Source of the DNA: Litoribacillus peritrichatus
Lineage (GTDB): Bacteria > Pseudomonadota > Gammaproteobacteria > Pseudomonadales > Litoribrevibacteraceae
DNA length: 64,000 nucleotides
Direction of reading: 5' to 3'
NCBI RefSeq assembly: GCF_039537985.1
Contig: NZ_BAABBN010000004.1
Coordinates: forward strand, 372,001-436,000
Of the stretch, positions 25,555 through 34,235 are shown piece by piece. The notes beneath the pieces are model-generated. The model saw only the letters and a list, made by a program, of their open reading frames with translations. It was not told the origin of the DNA and searched no databases. A program made the translations under genes and the position numbers. Position 1 is the stretch's first letter. Every line of letters begins with the position of its first letter.

Positions 25555-27432
25555 ATGCTTCAGAGTATCAGGAATAACACACAAAGCCTGTTTGCCAAGA
25601 TCTTGGTAGGCGTGATTGTTTTAGTTTTTGCATTATGGGGCGTAGATGCCATCGTTGGCGGCTTTAACGGTGAAAAGCCAGCAGCTACTGTTAACGGCGA
25701 AGACATTGCTGAGGTAAACCTTCAGCGTGCAATAGAGTTGAAGAAGCGGGAATTATATTCTCGGTTTGGTGAAGGGTTTGACCCGTCCTTGATCGATGAT
25801 AATTTGATTCGTAACGCTGCCCTGGAAGAGTTAATCGGTCGCGAGATTATTGCTTCCGACGCTTCGGCCCAAGGTGTTTCTTTTTCAGATCAGGCGCTGG
25901 ATAAGATGATTGTAAATGCGCCTACTTTTCAGGTAGACGGTAAGTTTTCTCAGGAAGCATTTGATTCGGCCATCCGAAGCTTGGGCTATACCCGTGTTGG
26001 TTTCCGTGAGATGGCCCGTGAAGATATGATGATTGGCCAGGTGCGTGGTGCACTGTCTTCAACTGCATTTGTTACCGAGCGAGAAGCAAAGCGTTTAACT
26101 GCCCTTGAGCAGCAGCGTCGCGATTATGCATACACAACGATTTCCCGTTCTTCTATGGATGATAAGGTTGAGCTTTCTGACGAACAAATCGAAACTTATT
26201 ATCAAGACAATGCCCAGAATTATAAAACCGAAGAGCAGGTCAAAGTTGAATACATTACTGTTTCCTTGGACGATTACACAGCAGGTGTAGAAGTCAATGA
26301 AGAAGACCTAAAAGCGCTTTACGATGAGAGCGTTCGTGAGATGGAAGTAACTGAAGAAAGAAAAGCCTCTCATATTCTGGTAGCCGTTGACGACGAAGTA
26401 TCCGAGGAAGCTGCGATTGCAAAGATTTCAGATCTTAAAGCACGTATTGATGCAGGTGAGTCTTTTGAAGATTTGGCTAAGGAATTTTCTGATGATCCAG
26501 GTTCTGCTCAACAAGGTGGTGATCTAGGATTTGCGGGCACAGGTACCTACGTTGAACCTTTCGAAGACGCGCTTTTTGCTCTGAATGAAGGGCAGATGTC
26601 TGAGCCGGTGGTAACAACCTTTGGTGTTCACTTAATCAAATTGACTGATCTTCGTACACAAAACATTCCTACTTTTGAAGAAATGAAACCTAGATTAGAG
26701 CAAGAACTTCGCGTGTCTGAAGCCAAAACAGCGTTCGTTGCTGCAGGTGAAGAGCTGGCGAACAGTGCATTCTCGGCGGATACTTTGGCTGAAGTGGCGT
26801 CAGAGCTATCGTTGGAGGTTGTGACCACAGATTACATCACCAGAGAAGGCGGTGCCGATCAGGTAACCAGCAACGCTCAAATCATCAATCAGATTTTTAA
26901 TGAAGAATTCATTGCAGATGCCCGGACCAGTGATTTGATTGAATTAAGCGATGAACAGTCGGTTGTGATTCGGGTGATTGATCACATCGTTCCGGAAGTT
27001 AAGTCTCTGGAGGAAGTTAAAGAGCAGGTCGTGTCTGCATTAACTTCTGAGTTGGCACAGCAGAAGGCTCGTGATGCTGCGGAAGCGCTTTTAAAAGAAC
27101 TTCGTGAAGGTAAGGCTCTGGAAGACTTCACCGAAGTGCCTGGCCTTTCCTGGTCGGTGATTGAAAGTGCAGGACGCACAACAGACTCTGTGAATGCCGC
27201 AATTAATAATAAAGCGTTTACGATTGGGGCTTCAGAGTCCGGAAGTTTCGACCGCGTTTCATTAGGTAATGGTGATGTGGTTGTGATTCGTCTTGATCAA
27301 ATTATTGAGGCGGAACAACTTGATGAAGAAGAAATTAAGTCTACGCTGCAGCTTCAGGGTAACCAAGCGGCTCGTTTGGATTATCAGGCATATCAACAGT
27401 CGCTTCGTGCACGCGCTGAGATTGAAAGATAA
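25555..27432 (+). CDS. ppiD: Periplasmic folding chaperone PpiD (SurA-like, parvulin domain)
   Basis: This 625-residue inner-membrane protein has a short cytoplasmic start (LQSIRNNTQSLFAK), one membrane anchor (about residues 16-33) and a large periplasmic part. SurA_N-like chaperone helices span about 40-230. A parvulin rotamase domain spans about 265-360 (KASHILVAVDD, FEDLAKEFSDDPGSAQQGGDLGF, FGVHLIKLTD). A C-terminal helical segment completes the chaperone core. PpiD works near the Sec translocon on emerging outer-membrane and periplasmic proteins. The place after hupB is standard, and a strong terminator follows. Confidence 0.95.
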   Translation: MLQSIRNNTQSLFAKILVGVIVLVFALWGVDAIVGGFNGEKPAATVNGEDIAEVNLQRAIELKKRELYSRFGEGFDPSLIDDNLIRNAALEELIGREIIASDASAQGVSFSDQALDKMIVNAPTFQVDGKFSQEAFDSAIRSLGYTRVGFREMAREDMMIGQVRGALSSTAFVTEREAKRLTALEQQRRDYAYTTISRSSMDDKVELSDEQIETYYQDNAQNYKTEEQVKVEYITVSLDDYTAGVEVNEEDLKALYDESVREMEVTEERKASHILVAVDDEVSEEAAIAKISDLKARIDAGESFEDLAKEFSDDPGSAQQGGDLGFAGTGTYVEPFEDALFALNEGQMSEPVVTTFGVHLIKLTDLRTQNIPTFEEMKPRLEQELRVSEAKTAFVAAGEELANSAFSADTLAEVASELSLEVVTTDYITREGGADQVTSNAQIINQIFNEEFIADARTSDLIELSDEQSVVIRVIDHIVPEVKSLEEVKEQVVSALTSELAQQKARDAAEALLKELREGKALEDFTEVPGLSWSVIESAGRTTDSVNAAINNKAFTIGASESGSFDRVSLGNGDVVVIRLDQIIEAEQLDEEEIKSTLQLQGNQAARLDYQAYQQSLRARAEIER

Positions 27433-27445
27433 AACCTGATGTTGT

Positions 27446-27475
27446 AAAAAAAGCCACAATTTGTGGCTTTTTTTT
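27446..27475. terminator. Bidirectional terminator between ppiD and ppsR
   Basis: AAAAAAGCCACA pairs with TGTGGCTTTTTT over 12 bp with a 3-nt loop and long flanking A/T tracts, between convergent genes. Confidence 0.92.
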
Positions 27476-27480
27476 CGTCC

Positions 27481-28302
27481 TCAGTTTTTACGCTCAATGC
27501 CAGTGATGTTCAAAATTCTGGCAGATATTTCTTCAATCGAGAAAAAAGTGCTGTTGATGTGAGGAATGCCTTCCTTGATAAATAACTCTTCGACTGAATC
27601 GACTTCCATCTCACACTGAGCAAGAGAAGAATAGCGGCTGTTCGCTCTTCGTTCATTGCGAATGTTAGATAGGTTTTCAGCATTGATGGTGAGCCCAAAC
27701 AGCTTATGTTGGTTCTCTTTCAGAAATTTTGGCAGTGTGATCATGCCGTCGCGCATGTCTTCTTCGGTAATGGGGTAGTTGGCAGCGCATAAACCGTATT
27801 GAAGAGCCATATATATGCAGGTAGGTGTTTTTCCGCAACGGGATACGCCAATTAGAATGATATCGGCATCTCGGAAATTTTTTGTCCTGATACCATCGTC
27901 GTTATCGAGTGCAAAATGAACTGCGTCGATTCTGCTTTTGTAGGTGTCTTCTTCGGTGATGGAGTGTGACGTTCCTACCGTATACGAAGATTGGTGGCCC
28001 AGTTCTCGTTCCAAAGGGGATAGAAAGGTTTCAAAAATATCAATCGGAAAACCGTTACACGTTCGTATCACGGAGCGAATCTCTTTATCCACTACCGTGT
28101 CGAAGATAATGGGTTTTTGGCCGTCTGTGATAAACGCTTTGTTAATTCTTTCAGCGGTTGTTTGAGCTTTCTCAATTGTGTCGATATAAGGTAAGACGTT
28201 TCTTTCGAACTCTATCCCTTCAAATTGCGTTAATAATGCATTACCCAGTGCTTCAGCAGTAATGCCTGTTCCGTCAGATATGAAGAAAACGCTGCGTTTC
28301 AT
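27481..28302 (-). CDS. ppsR: Bifunctional PEP synthase kinase/pyrophosphorylase (DUF299, PpsR)
   Basis: This 273-residue regulator switches phosphoenolpyruvate synthase off by ADP-dependent phosphorylation of a Thr next to its catalytic His, and on by phosphorolysis. The family N-terminus FFISDGTGITAEALG and the P-loop-like GVSRCGKTPTCIYMA (about residue 152) are intact, as is the C-terminal SIEEISARIL helix. It is divergent from ppsA with 217 bases between, the classic arrangement, so the two enzymes probably share promoter control. Confidence 0.96.
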   Translation of the reverse strand: MKRSVFFISDGTGITAEALGNALLTQFEGIEFERNVLPYIDTIEKAQTTAERINKAFITDGQKPIIFDTVVDKEIRSVIRTCNGFPIDIFETFLSPLERELGHQSSYTVGTSHSITEEDTYKSRIDAVHFALDNDDGIRTKNFRDADIILIGVSRCGKTPTCIYMALQYGLCAANYPITEEDMRDGMITLPKFLKENQHKLFGLTINAENLSNIRNERRANSRYSSLAQCEMEVDSVEELFIKEGIPHINSTFFSIEEISARILNITGIERKN

Positions 28303-28449
28303 GTAAATTTATCTCTGAAATTGAAGTTCGAACTATTATAGCGTGCAACTGGCTTTCTATAATACCTGCTCCTAACATTGATCTTTGTTAATTCAATAAA
28401 GAATAAGTGCAGTGAAAAAAGAAACGCACTAGAGTTTCATAACGATTTT

Positions 28450-28464
28450 CCAGTACTATACTGG
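28450..28464 (+). promoter_or_regulatory. CCAGTA-N3-TACTGG palindrome overlapping a TATACT -10 before ppsA
   Basis: CCAGTA and TACTGG are perfect inverted half-sites separated by CTA. The right half overlaps TATACT at 28457-28462, a reasonable -10 with a weak TTTCAT at 28435. It resembles an operator over the ppsA promoter, but I do not recognise the cognate regulator. Confidence 0.45.
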
Positions 28465-28519
28465 CCTATCTGGGTACGGGCTTCTACCGATGGGGTTAGC
28501 CTTTTAGAAGGAGAGAAAA

Positions 28520-30880
28520 TTGAGCAAGAATATTATTTGGTTCGATAAATTAGGATTAACAGATATCGAGTCTGTAGGAGGCAAAAATGCATCCTTAGGA
28601 GAAATGATCAGCCACTTAAGCGATGCTGGCGTTTCAGTTCCAAATGGTTTTGCTACTACTTCTAGTGCTTATCAAGAATTTATTCACTCCAATGGCTTGG
28701 CTGAAGACATCAATGCTTTGTTGGCTGAGTTGGATGTGTCCGATGTGAATCGATTAAGCGATGTAGGCTCTCAAATCCGAAACTTAATTTTGAATGCTCG
28801 CTTCTCTGAGGCGTTTGAAAATGACATAAGAGCCTCGTTTGAAACTTTGTCGGAAGGTCACAATATTGCAGTGGCTGTTCGTTCCTCTGCGACGGCGGAG
28901 GACTTGCCGGATGCTTCGTTTGCAGGCCAGCAAGAAACTTTCCTGAATATTAAGGGCGTAGACAATGTCCTTCTGTCCATAAAACAGGTATTTGCTTCTT
29001 TATTTAATGATCGTGCGATTTCATACCGTTCACATTATGGGTTTGATCATGATCAGGTTTCCTTATCTGCAGGGATTCAAAGAATGGTTCGCAGTGAAAC
29101 GGCGAGCAGCGGTGTTATGTTTACCTTAGATACAGAATCAGGCTTTAGGGACGCTGTATTTATTACCTCTTCTTACGGTTTAGGAGAAACGGTGGTACAG
29201 GGGGCAGTCAACCCGGATGAGTTTTATGTGCATAAGCCAACACTGCTCGCTGGTCGTCCGGCCATTTTAAGAAGAAATATGGGTTCTAAAGCCGTAAAAA
29301 TGATTTACGGTACTTCCACCGATGTAGGTAAAACGGTTGAGACTGTTCCGGTTGAAAAGACATTGCGACAGAGTCTTTCAATTACGGATGAGGAAGTGAC
29401 AGAGCTTGCTAAACAGGCGGTCATCATTGAAGAGCATTATCAGCGTCCGATGGACATTGAGTGGGCGAAAGATGGTGACGATGGTAAGTTGTACATCGTA
29501 CAGGCTCGCCCTGAAACTGTTAAAAGCAGAACCACAGCGACTCAAATTGAACGTTTTTTATTGAATGAAACCGGTACTGTGATTGCCGAAGGCCGCAGCA
29601 TCGGTCATAAAATTGGCTCGGGGCAAGTCCGTATAGTTCAGGATGTTTCCGAGCTTGATAAGGTTCAAACAGGCGATGTTTTAGTCACGGATATTACCGA
29701 TCCGGATTGGGAGCCGGTGATGAAAAGAGCCTCGGCTATTGTCACTAATCGCGGGGGCAGAACTTGTCATGCGGCAATCATTGCCCGTGAATTAGGTATT
29801 CCGGCTGTGGTGGGGTGTGGTGATGCAACTGAGCGTTTGGCTTCAGCGAAACAGGTCACGGTGTCTTGCGCAGAAGGTGATACTGGTCTGATTTATGAAG
29901 GTATGCTGGATTTTGAAAAGAAAACCGACAGTGTCGGCAGTATGCCTGAAATACCGTTCAAAATTATGATGAATGTCGGAAACCCGGATCGTGCTTTTGA
30001 TTTTCATTCGCTGCCCAATGAAGGGGTGGGTTTAGCCCGATTAGAATTTATTATTAACCGAATGATTGGTGTTCACCCTAAAGCGTTGTTGAATTTTGAT
30101 ATTTTACCGGATGATATCAAGCGCATTGTTGAGCGGCGTATGGCTGGCTACTCAAACCCGGTTGATTTCTATGTTGAAAAGTTGGTTGAGGGAATTTCAA
30201 CCTTAGCCGCAGCGTTTTCGCCGAAGAAAGTGATTGTTCGTCTATCTGACTTTAAGTCTAATGAGTATGCGAATTTAATTGGCGGACGCATCTACGAGCC
30301 GGGCGAAGAAAATCCAATGCTTGGTTTCCGGGGGGCTTCACGTTATATCTCAGAGACTTTCCAGGATTGCTTTAAATTAGAGTGTCGAGCATTGAAGAAA
30401 GTCCGTGATGAAATGGGCTTTACTAATGTTGAAATCATGGTGCCGTTTGTCAGAACTGTCGGTGAAGCTGAGCAGGTGGTTGAGCTATTGGCTGAAAATG
30501 GTCTTAAACGCGGCGAGAACGGCCTCAGATTGATCATGATGTGTGAATTACCTGCCAATGCATTGTTGGCAGATCAGTTCCTTGAGTATTTTGATGGTTT
30601 CTCAATCGGTTCGAATGATTTAACCCAATTGACACTGGGTCTGGACAGGGATTCGGGCGTTATCGCGCACTTGTTTGATGAACGTAATGAGGCGGTGAAA
30701 GCATTGTTGTCGATGGCAATACAAGCGTGTCGCAAACAAGGCAAGTATATCGGCATCTGTGGGCAAGGCCCGTCAGATCACCCTGATTTAGCGGCTTGGT
30801 TGGTGGAGCAGGGTATTGAGAGTGTTTCGTTAAACCCTGATTCTGTGCTGGATACTTGGTTCTTTCTTGCAGATAAGTAA
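28520..30880 (+). CDS. ppsA: Phosphoenolpyruvate synthase
   Basis: This 786-residue enzyme converts pyruvate and ATP to PEP, AMP and phosphate for gluconeogenesis. The N-terminal ATP-grasp domain carries VGGKNASLGEM and VRSSATAEDLPDASFAGQ. The swivelling phosphohistidine domain has the TNRGGRTCHAAIIARELG motif with catalytic His. The C-terminal PEP/pyruvate barrel has GSNDLTQLTLGLDRDSG and GICGQGPSDHP. The start is TTG at 28520, chosen because AAGGAG ends a few bases upstream and the family begins SKNIIWFDKLG. Activity is expected to be controlled by the divergent PpsR. Confidence 0.97.
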   Translation: MSKNIIWFDKLGLTDIESVGGKNASLGEMISHLSDAGVSVPNGFATTSSAYQEFIHSNGLAEDINALLAELDVSDVNRLSDVGSQIRNLILNARFSEAFENDIRASFETLSEGHNIAVAVRSSATAEDLPDASFAGQQETFLNIKGVDNVLLSIKQVFASLFNDRAISYRSHYGFDHDQVSLSAGIQRMVRSETASSGVMFTLDTESGFRDAVFITSSYGLGETVVQGAVNPDEFYVHKPTLLAGRPAILRRNMGSKAVKMIYGTSTDVGKTVETVPVEKTLRQSLSITDEEVTELAKQAVIIEEHYQRPMDIEWAKDGDDGKLYIVQARPETVKSRTTATQIERFLLNETGTVIAEGRSIGHKIGSGQVRIVQDVSELDKVQTGDVLVTDITDPDWEPVMKRASAIVTNRGGRTCHAAIIARELGIPAVVGCGDATERLASAKQVTVSCAEGDTGLIYEGMLDFEKKTDSVGSMPEIPFKIMMNVGNPDRAFDFHSLPNEGVGLARLEFIINRMIGVHPKALLNFDILPDDIKRIVERRMAGYSNPVDFYVEKLVEGISTLAAAFSPKKVIVRLSDFKSNEYANLIGGRIYEPGEENPMLGFRGASRYISETFQDCFKLECRALKKVRDEMGFTNVEIMVPFVRTVGEAEQVVELLAENGLKRGENGLRLIMMCELPANALLADQFLEYFDGFSIGSNDLTQLTLGLDRDSGVIAHLFDERNEAVKALLSMAIQACRKQGKYIGICGQGPSDHPDLAAWLVEQGIESVSLNPDSVLDTWFFLADK

Positions 30881-30901
30881 GTTTGGGTTATATAAATATA
30901 A

Positions 30902-30923
30902 GGGAGGCTAAGCCTCCTTTTTT
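30902..30923 (+). terminator. Terminator after ppsA
   Basis: GGAGGC and GCCTCC form a 6-7 bp GC-rich stem with a TAA loop, followed by TTTTTT. Confidence 0.88.
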
Positions 30924-30955
30924 AATTTTGGGATCGACTAAAAGGACTTGAACTG

Positions 30956-31639
30956 ATGACTCAAAAATGTGCAGTGATTTTTGGTGCCACGGGGCTGACG
31001 GGCTCAGCTTTGTTGAATGAATTGCTGCTGTCACCTCATTATCTGCGGGTCTATGCGTTTACCCGAAGTCCTATTTTGACTGAGCATGCAAAGCTAGAGG
31101 TGTTTGAACAGCCCTTGGATGCGATTAATAATGAAACTATTTCTCTGCTGCCCAATGAGATGGACGTTTTCTTTTGTTTAGGTACGACTTTAGCCAAAGC
31201 GGGCAGTAAAGACATGTTCAAAAAGGTTGATTACTATTTACCGTTGAAGCTGGTAAATATGTTTGCCCGAAAGGCCGACCACTTTTTAATTATTTCCAGT
31301 TTGGGTGCTCAGCCAGATTCGTTGTCTTTCTACTTATCTGTTAAAGGGCAGCTTGAGGTAGACCTTAAAGTTCTTGATATTGAGCGGTTAACTATTTTCA
31401 GACCGTCATTGTTGGTGGGTGACAGAAAAGAAAAACGTTTTAAAGAAGACTTCTCCAGTACTTTAAGCAAGTTGGTTAACCCGTTGTTTTCGTTTAAAGT
31501 GCTTAAAAAATACAAGCCAACTGATTGTGAGGACTTGGCTAAGGCAATGTGTTTGGTGGCCACAACAGGAAAAGGCTTAGGCAACGCTCGAACCAATGTT
31601 ATTTCTTCTGATATGATTGCCGACTTAATAAATTCTTAG
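30956..31639 (+). CDS. NAD(P)-binding atypical short-chain dehydrogenase-like protein
   Basis: This 227-residue Rossmann protein starts CAVIFGATGLTGSALLNELL, the TGxxGxxG nucleotide motif of atypical/extended SDRs related to NmrA and HTATIP2. A FCLGTTLAKAGS segment and an FLIISSLGAQPDSLSFYLSVKGQLE region follow; the latter contains the Ser...Tyr...Lys pattern (YLSVK) of SDR active sites. It may be an NAD(P)H-dependent reductase or sensor; the substrate is unknown. It lies between the ppsA terminator and rraA and likely has its own promoter. Confidence 0.8.
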   Translation: MTQKCAVIFGATGLTGSALLNELLLSPHYLRVYAFTRSPILTEHAKLEVFEQPLDAINNETISLLPNEMDVFFCLGTTLAKAGSKDMFKKVDYYLPLKLVNMFARKADHFLIISSLGAQPDSLSFYLSVKGQLEVDLKVLDIERLTIFRPSLLVGDRKEKRFKEDFSSTLSKLVNPLFSFKVLKKYKPTDCEDLAKAMCLVATTGKGLGNARTNVISSDMIADLINS

Positions 31640-31751
31640 AGTGTTTTGTACTGTCATGACGTCGAATAGATCCTTCATCGGGTTGCATCTTTGATGAAGG
31701 TTCGGTTGTTGCAGAGTACAAAGGCTTTTCTTAACCCTTGGAGTGCTAGTT

Positions 31752-32237
31752 ATGGAATATATTACCCCGGACTTATGTGATGAATATCCGGAAGTGGAAG
31801 TGTTTGAGCCTATTTTTAATAACTTTGGTGGTCGCTCCTCGTTCGGTGGAGAAGTCGTAACGGTTAAATGTTTTGAAGACAACTCGATTGTGAAGGAACA
31901 GGTCGGCTTGCCAGGCGAAGGCCGTGTGATGGTTGTTGATGGCGGTGGCTCTATGAGAGCAGCTCTGTTAGGTGACATGTTGGCCGAAAAAGCGGTAGAA
32001 AATGGCTGGGCAGGTTTGGTGATCTTTGGTTGTATCCGCGATGTGGATGCCATAATGGAGCTGGATTTAGGTGTACAGGCTCTGAATACTCATCCTCGCA
32101 AAACGGATAAGCGTGGTTTGGGGGATCTGAATGTGGATGTGACCTTTGCCGGTTTGACTGTAAAACCAGGGATGTACGTCTATGCTGATAATAACGGCGT
32201 GATTTTATCCAAAAAGCCGTTGTCCATGCCGCAATAA
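31752..32237 (+). CDS. rraA: Regulator of ribonuclease E activity RraA
   Basis: This 161-residue protein has exactly the E. coli RraA length. It shows FEPIFNNFGGRSSFGG, VVDGGGSMRAALLGD, GWAGLVIFGCIRD and the end YADNNGVILS. RraA forms a trimeric ring that binds RNase E and slows mRNA turnover. ATG 31752 is used instead of the in-frame GTG 31743 because the family starts MEYITPDLCD and GGAG lies eight bases upstream. A terminator hairpin follows. Confidence 0.95.
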   Translation: MEYITPDLCDEYPEVEVFEPIFNNFGGRSSFGGEVVTVKCFEDNSIVKEQVGLPGEGRVMVVDGGGSMRAALLGDMLAEKAVENGWAGLVIFGCIRDVDAIMELDLGVQALNTHPRKTDKRGLGDLNVDVTFAGLTVKPGMYVYADNNGVILSKKPLSMPQ

Positions 32238-32248
32238 GCTATCTTTTG

Positions 32249-32280
32249 ATAAAAGAGTCGCTTCTATGTGGCTCTTTTAT
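32249..32280 (+). terminator. Terminator after rraA
   Basis: ATAAAAGAGTCGC pairs with GTGGCTCTTTTAT (two G-T pairs) around a TTCTAT loop, with a T-rich tail (ATTGTTTTTC). Confidence 0.78.
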
Positions 32281-32339
32281 ATTGTTTTTCCTTATTTGAA
32301 AGTTTCAGCTAAGCTGAAAGAAAACAGTCAGAAAATTCT

Positions 32340-33236
32340 ATGGCGAAAGAAACTATTCTAATTGTGGATGACATAGCGCAGAACCTACAAATTCTGGGTG
32401 AAGTTTTGTCTGCTCAAGGGTATAGGGTAGCGGTGGCAACTAACGGGTTGCAGGCTATTGATGTCGCACAGAAAGTAAAACCGGATTTGATTTTACTCGA
32501 TGTCATGATGCCTGAAATGGATGGCTATGAATCTTGCCGTCGGATGAAGAATATCCCAGAAATTGAGAACATTCCCGTCATATTTCTCACGGCCAGAAAT
32601 ACCTCTGAAGACCTTGTGGCTGGTTTTGAGGCGGGCGCAGTGGATTTTGTCAGTAAACCTTTTATTAACGTTGAGCTGTTGGTGCGAGTGAAAACTCAAG
32701 TTCGAATGAAGCACCTTGTTGAAGAGCTTGAGAGAAAAAATATAGAACTCGAAAATAAAGCCATTCATGATGATCTGACTGGTCTGTTCAATCACGGCCA
32801 TATGTTTGAGCGACTGACGCATTGCCAGGAAATAGGCGTCCGCTACGGAACCAGCTTGTCGGTGATCATGTTTGATGTTGATCACTTTAAGTCGGTGAAT
32901 GACAACTGGGGGCATCAGGTGGGTGATCAGGTACTCAAAAAAGTGTCTCAGATCATTAAGGATACCGTTCGTAAAACAGACATTGCCGGTCGCTACGGTG
33001 GTGAGGAATTTATGGTGATTTGTCAGGAAACCACCATTGAAAATACTTACGCTTTAGCAGAAAGAATACGAGAGAATATAGCTCAGGCAGATACGGGCTA
33101 TGAAGGGCTTAGAGTGACCATCAGTGGTGGTGTCGCTGAAAGTCGTGTTGGAGAGCCGGTAGAGCAATTGGTAAATCGAGCCGATGAACTTTTGTATGAA
33201 TCCAAAAATTCTGGCAGAAATAAAATTACTCAATAG
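32340..33236 (+). CDS. Response regulator with GGDEF diguanylate cyclase output
   Basis: This 298-residue soluble protein pairs an N-terminal receiver domain with a GGDEF domain. The phospho-acceptor is Asp54 (LILLDVMMPEMDG), with conserved Thr (VIFLTAR) and Lys (VSKPF). A short coiled-coil link (VEELERKNIELENKA) leads to DDLTGLFNHGHM. The GGEEF site (residues 220-224) is intact and preceded five residues earlier by RKTD, an RxxD inhibitory site. Phosphorylation should drive dimerisation and cyclic-di-GMP synthesis. No histidine kinase is adjacent, so it is an orphan regulator. Confidence 0.93.
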   Translation: MAKETILIVDDIAQNLQILGEVLSAQGYRVAVATNGLQAIDVAQKVKPDLILLDVMMPEMDGYESCRRMKNIPEIENIPVIFLTARNTSEDLVAGFEAGAVDFVSKPFINVELLVRVKTQVRMKHLVEELERKNIELENKAIHDDLTGLFNHGHMFERLTHCQEIGVRYGTSLSVIMFDVDHFKSVNDNWGHQVGDQVLKKVSQIIKDTVRKTDIAGRYGGEEFMVICQETTIENTYALAERIRENIAQADTGYEGLRVTISGGVAESRVGEPVEQLVNRADELLYESKNSGRNKITQ

Positions 33237-33621
33237 TTCGGTAAACACTTAAAAGCTCCATTGAGTTGTGAATACAGTTTCAGCATTTCAGAAATTCTTC
33301 TTTATATGAACTTTATTGCATTTAGCGTTTACGTTGCGGGCATTTTTACACTTAGGTAACTGAAGGATATTCTTAGGAATTGAAATCAGTGTTGCATGAC
33401 AACGGGGATGCCGGTTTATCTTGTTCGAAAATTACTATGGTGCAGTGAACGTTTGTTCGATAGGAACTCGTGTCAAGGTTGAGTCAAGATACTGGCTTGA
33501 ATCTCGACTTTGTGACACAAATCTTGTTGTAAATCTTTGATTTTGATTGCAACTTTACTTTTTCATATTAAGTTTTTGTGCTAAGTTGATAAAAAATAAT
33601 CAGAAAGAGGCGTAGGCCGGA
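33237..33621. other. 385-base intergenic region before ihfB
   Basis: It holds no convincing gene. The region is AT-rich near ihfB, with TTGATTGCAA and TCATATTAAG as possible promoter elements but no clear pair. A 28-codon reading frame at 33396-33482 lacks a ribosome site. The rpsA gene that usually precedes ihfB is absent here, so this region should contain the ihfB operon promoter. Confidence 0.6.
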
Positions 33622-33924
33622 ATGACCAAATCAGAGTTGATAGAACGGATTGCTGCTCGTCAGAGTCATTTGTCGGTAAAAGATGTTGAGCTTGCGGTGA
33701 AAACGATTATCGAGCACATGGCTCAAACATTGGCAAATGGAGAAAGAATTGAAATTCGGGGCTTCGGCAGTTTCTCACTGCACTTTAGAGAGCCTCGTAA
33801 AGGCAGAAATCCTAAAACGGGCGAACCTGTTGAATTAACAGGTAAGTATGTGCCGCACTTTAAACCGGGTAAAGATCTTCGTGATCAGGTGAATGAAGGC
33901 ATGCTGGAAGAAAAGAAACTTTAA
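33622..33924 (+). CDS. ihfB: Integration host factor subunit beta
   Basis: This 100-residue HU/IHF-family protein begins MTKSELIERIAA, carries the DNA-minor-groove arm GRNPKTGEPVELTGKYVPHF with the intercalating proline, and ends KPGKDLRDQVNEG. These details fit IhfB (HimD) rather than HU. With IhfA it bends DNA sharply at specific sites and helps sigma-54 promoters. Its stop overlaps the lapA start by one base (TAATG), so ihfB-lapA-lapB-pyrF looks like one transcript. The usual upstream neighbour rpsA is missing. Confidence 0.96.
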   Translation: MTKSELIERIAARQSHLSVKDVELAVKTIIEHMAQTLANGERIEIRGFGSFSLHFREPRKGRNPKTGEPVELTGKYVPHFKPGKDLRDQVNEGMLEEKKL

Positions 33925-34223
33925 TGAGACTGCTTAAACTTCTCTTTTTTATTGTTGTTATGTCTGTTGTCGCCATTACAGGAGCTTTGTTTGTAATCGA
34001 TAACCCAACCCTGGTAGATATTAACTTTTATAAGTGGCAATTGCCGAACATCAGTGTGCCGCTCCTTTCTCTTTTTGTTTTTGCTGTAGGACTATTGACG
34101 GGAGCATTTGCTACGGTAATCCGCGTTATTGCTCTTCAGTCTAAGTTGGCTCTGGTGAAACGCCAGCTAAAGCAGGTGGAAAAAGAAAGAGATAAACTGA
34201 GATTGTTAGGAATAAAAGAATAA
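33924..34223 (+). CDS. lapA: LapA family inner-membrane protein (DUF1049)
   Basis: This 99-residue protein has two membrane segments (about residues 5-22 and 40-63) separated by the family motif FVIDNPTLVDINFYKWQLP. A basic cytoplasmic coiled tail follows (VKRQLKQVEKERDKLR). LapA acts with LapB at the inner membrane in control of lipopolysaccharide synthesis. It is translationally coupled to ihfB by the TAATG overlap and 12 bases separate it from lapB. Confidence 0.93.
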   Translation: MRLLKLLFFIVVMSVVAITGALFVIDNPTLVDINFYKWQLPNISVPLLSLFVFAVGLLTGAFATVIRVIALQSKLALVKRQLKQVEKERDKLRLLGIKE

Positions 34224-34235
34224 TCCGGAGTTTCA

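Noticed and set aside
33396..33482. 28-codon frame before ihfB
   Set aside because: No ribosome site and no codon or composition signal; likely chance.
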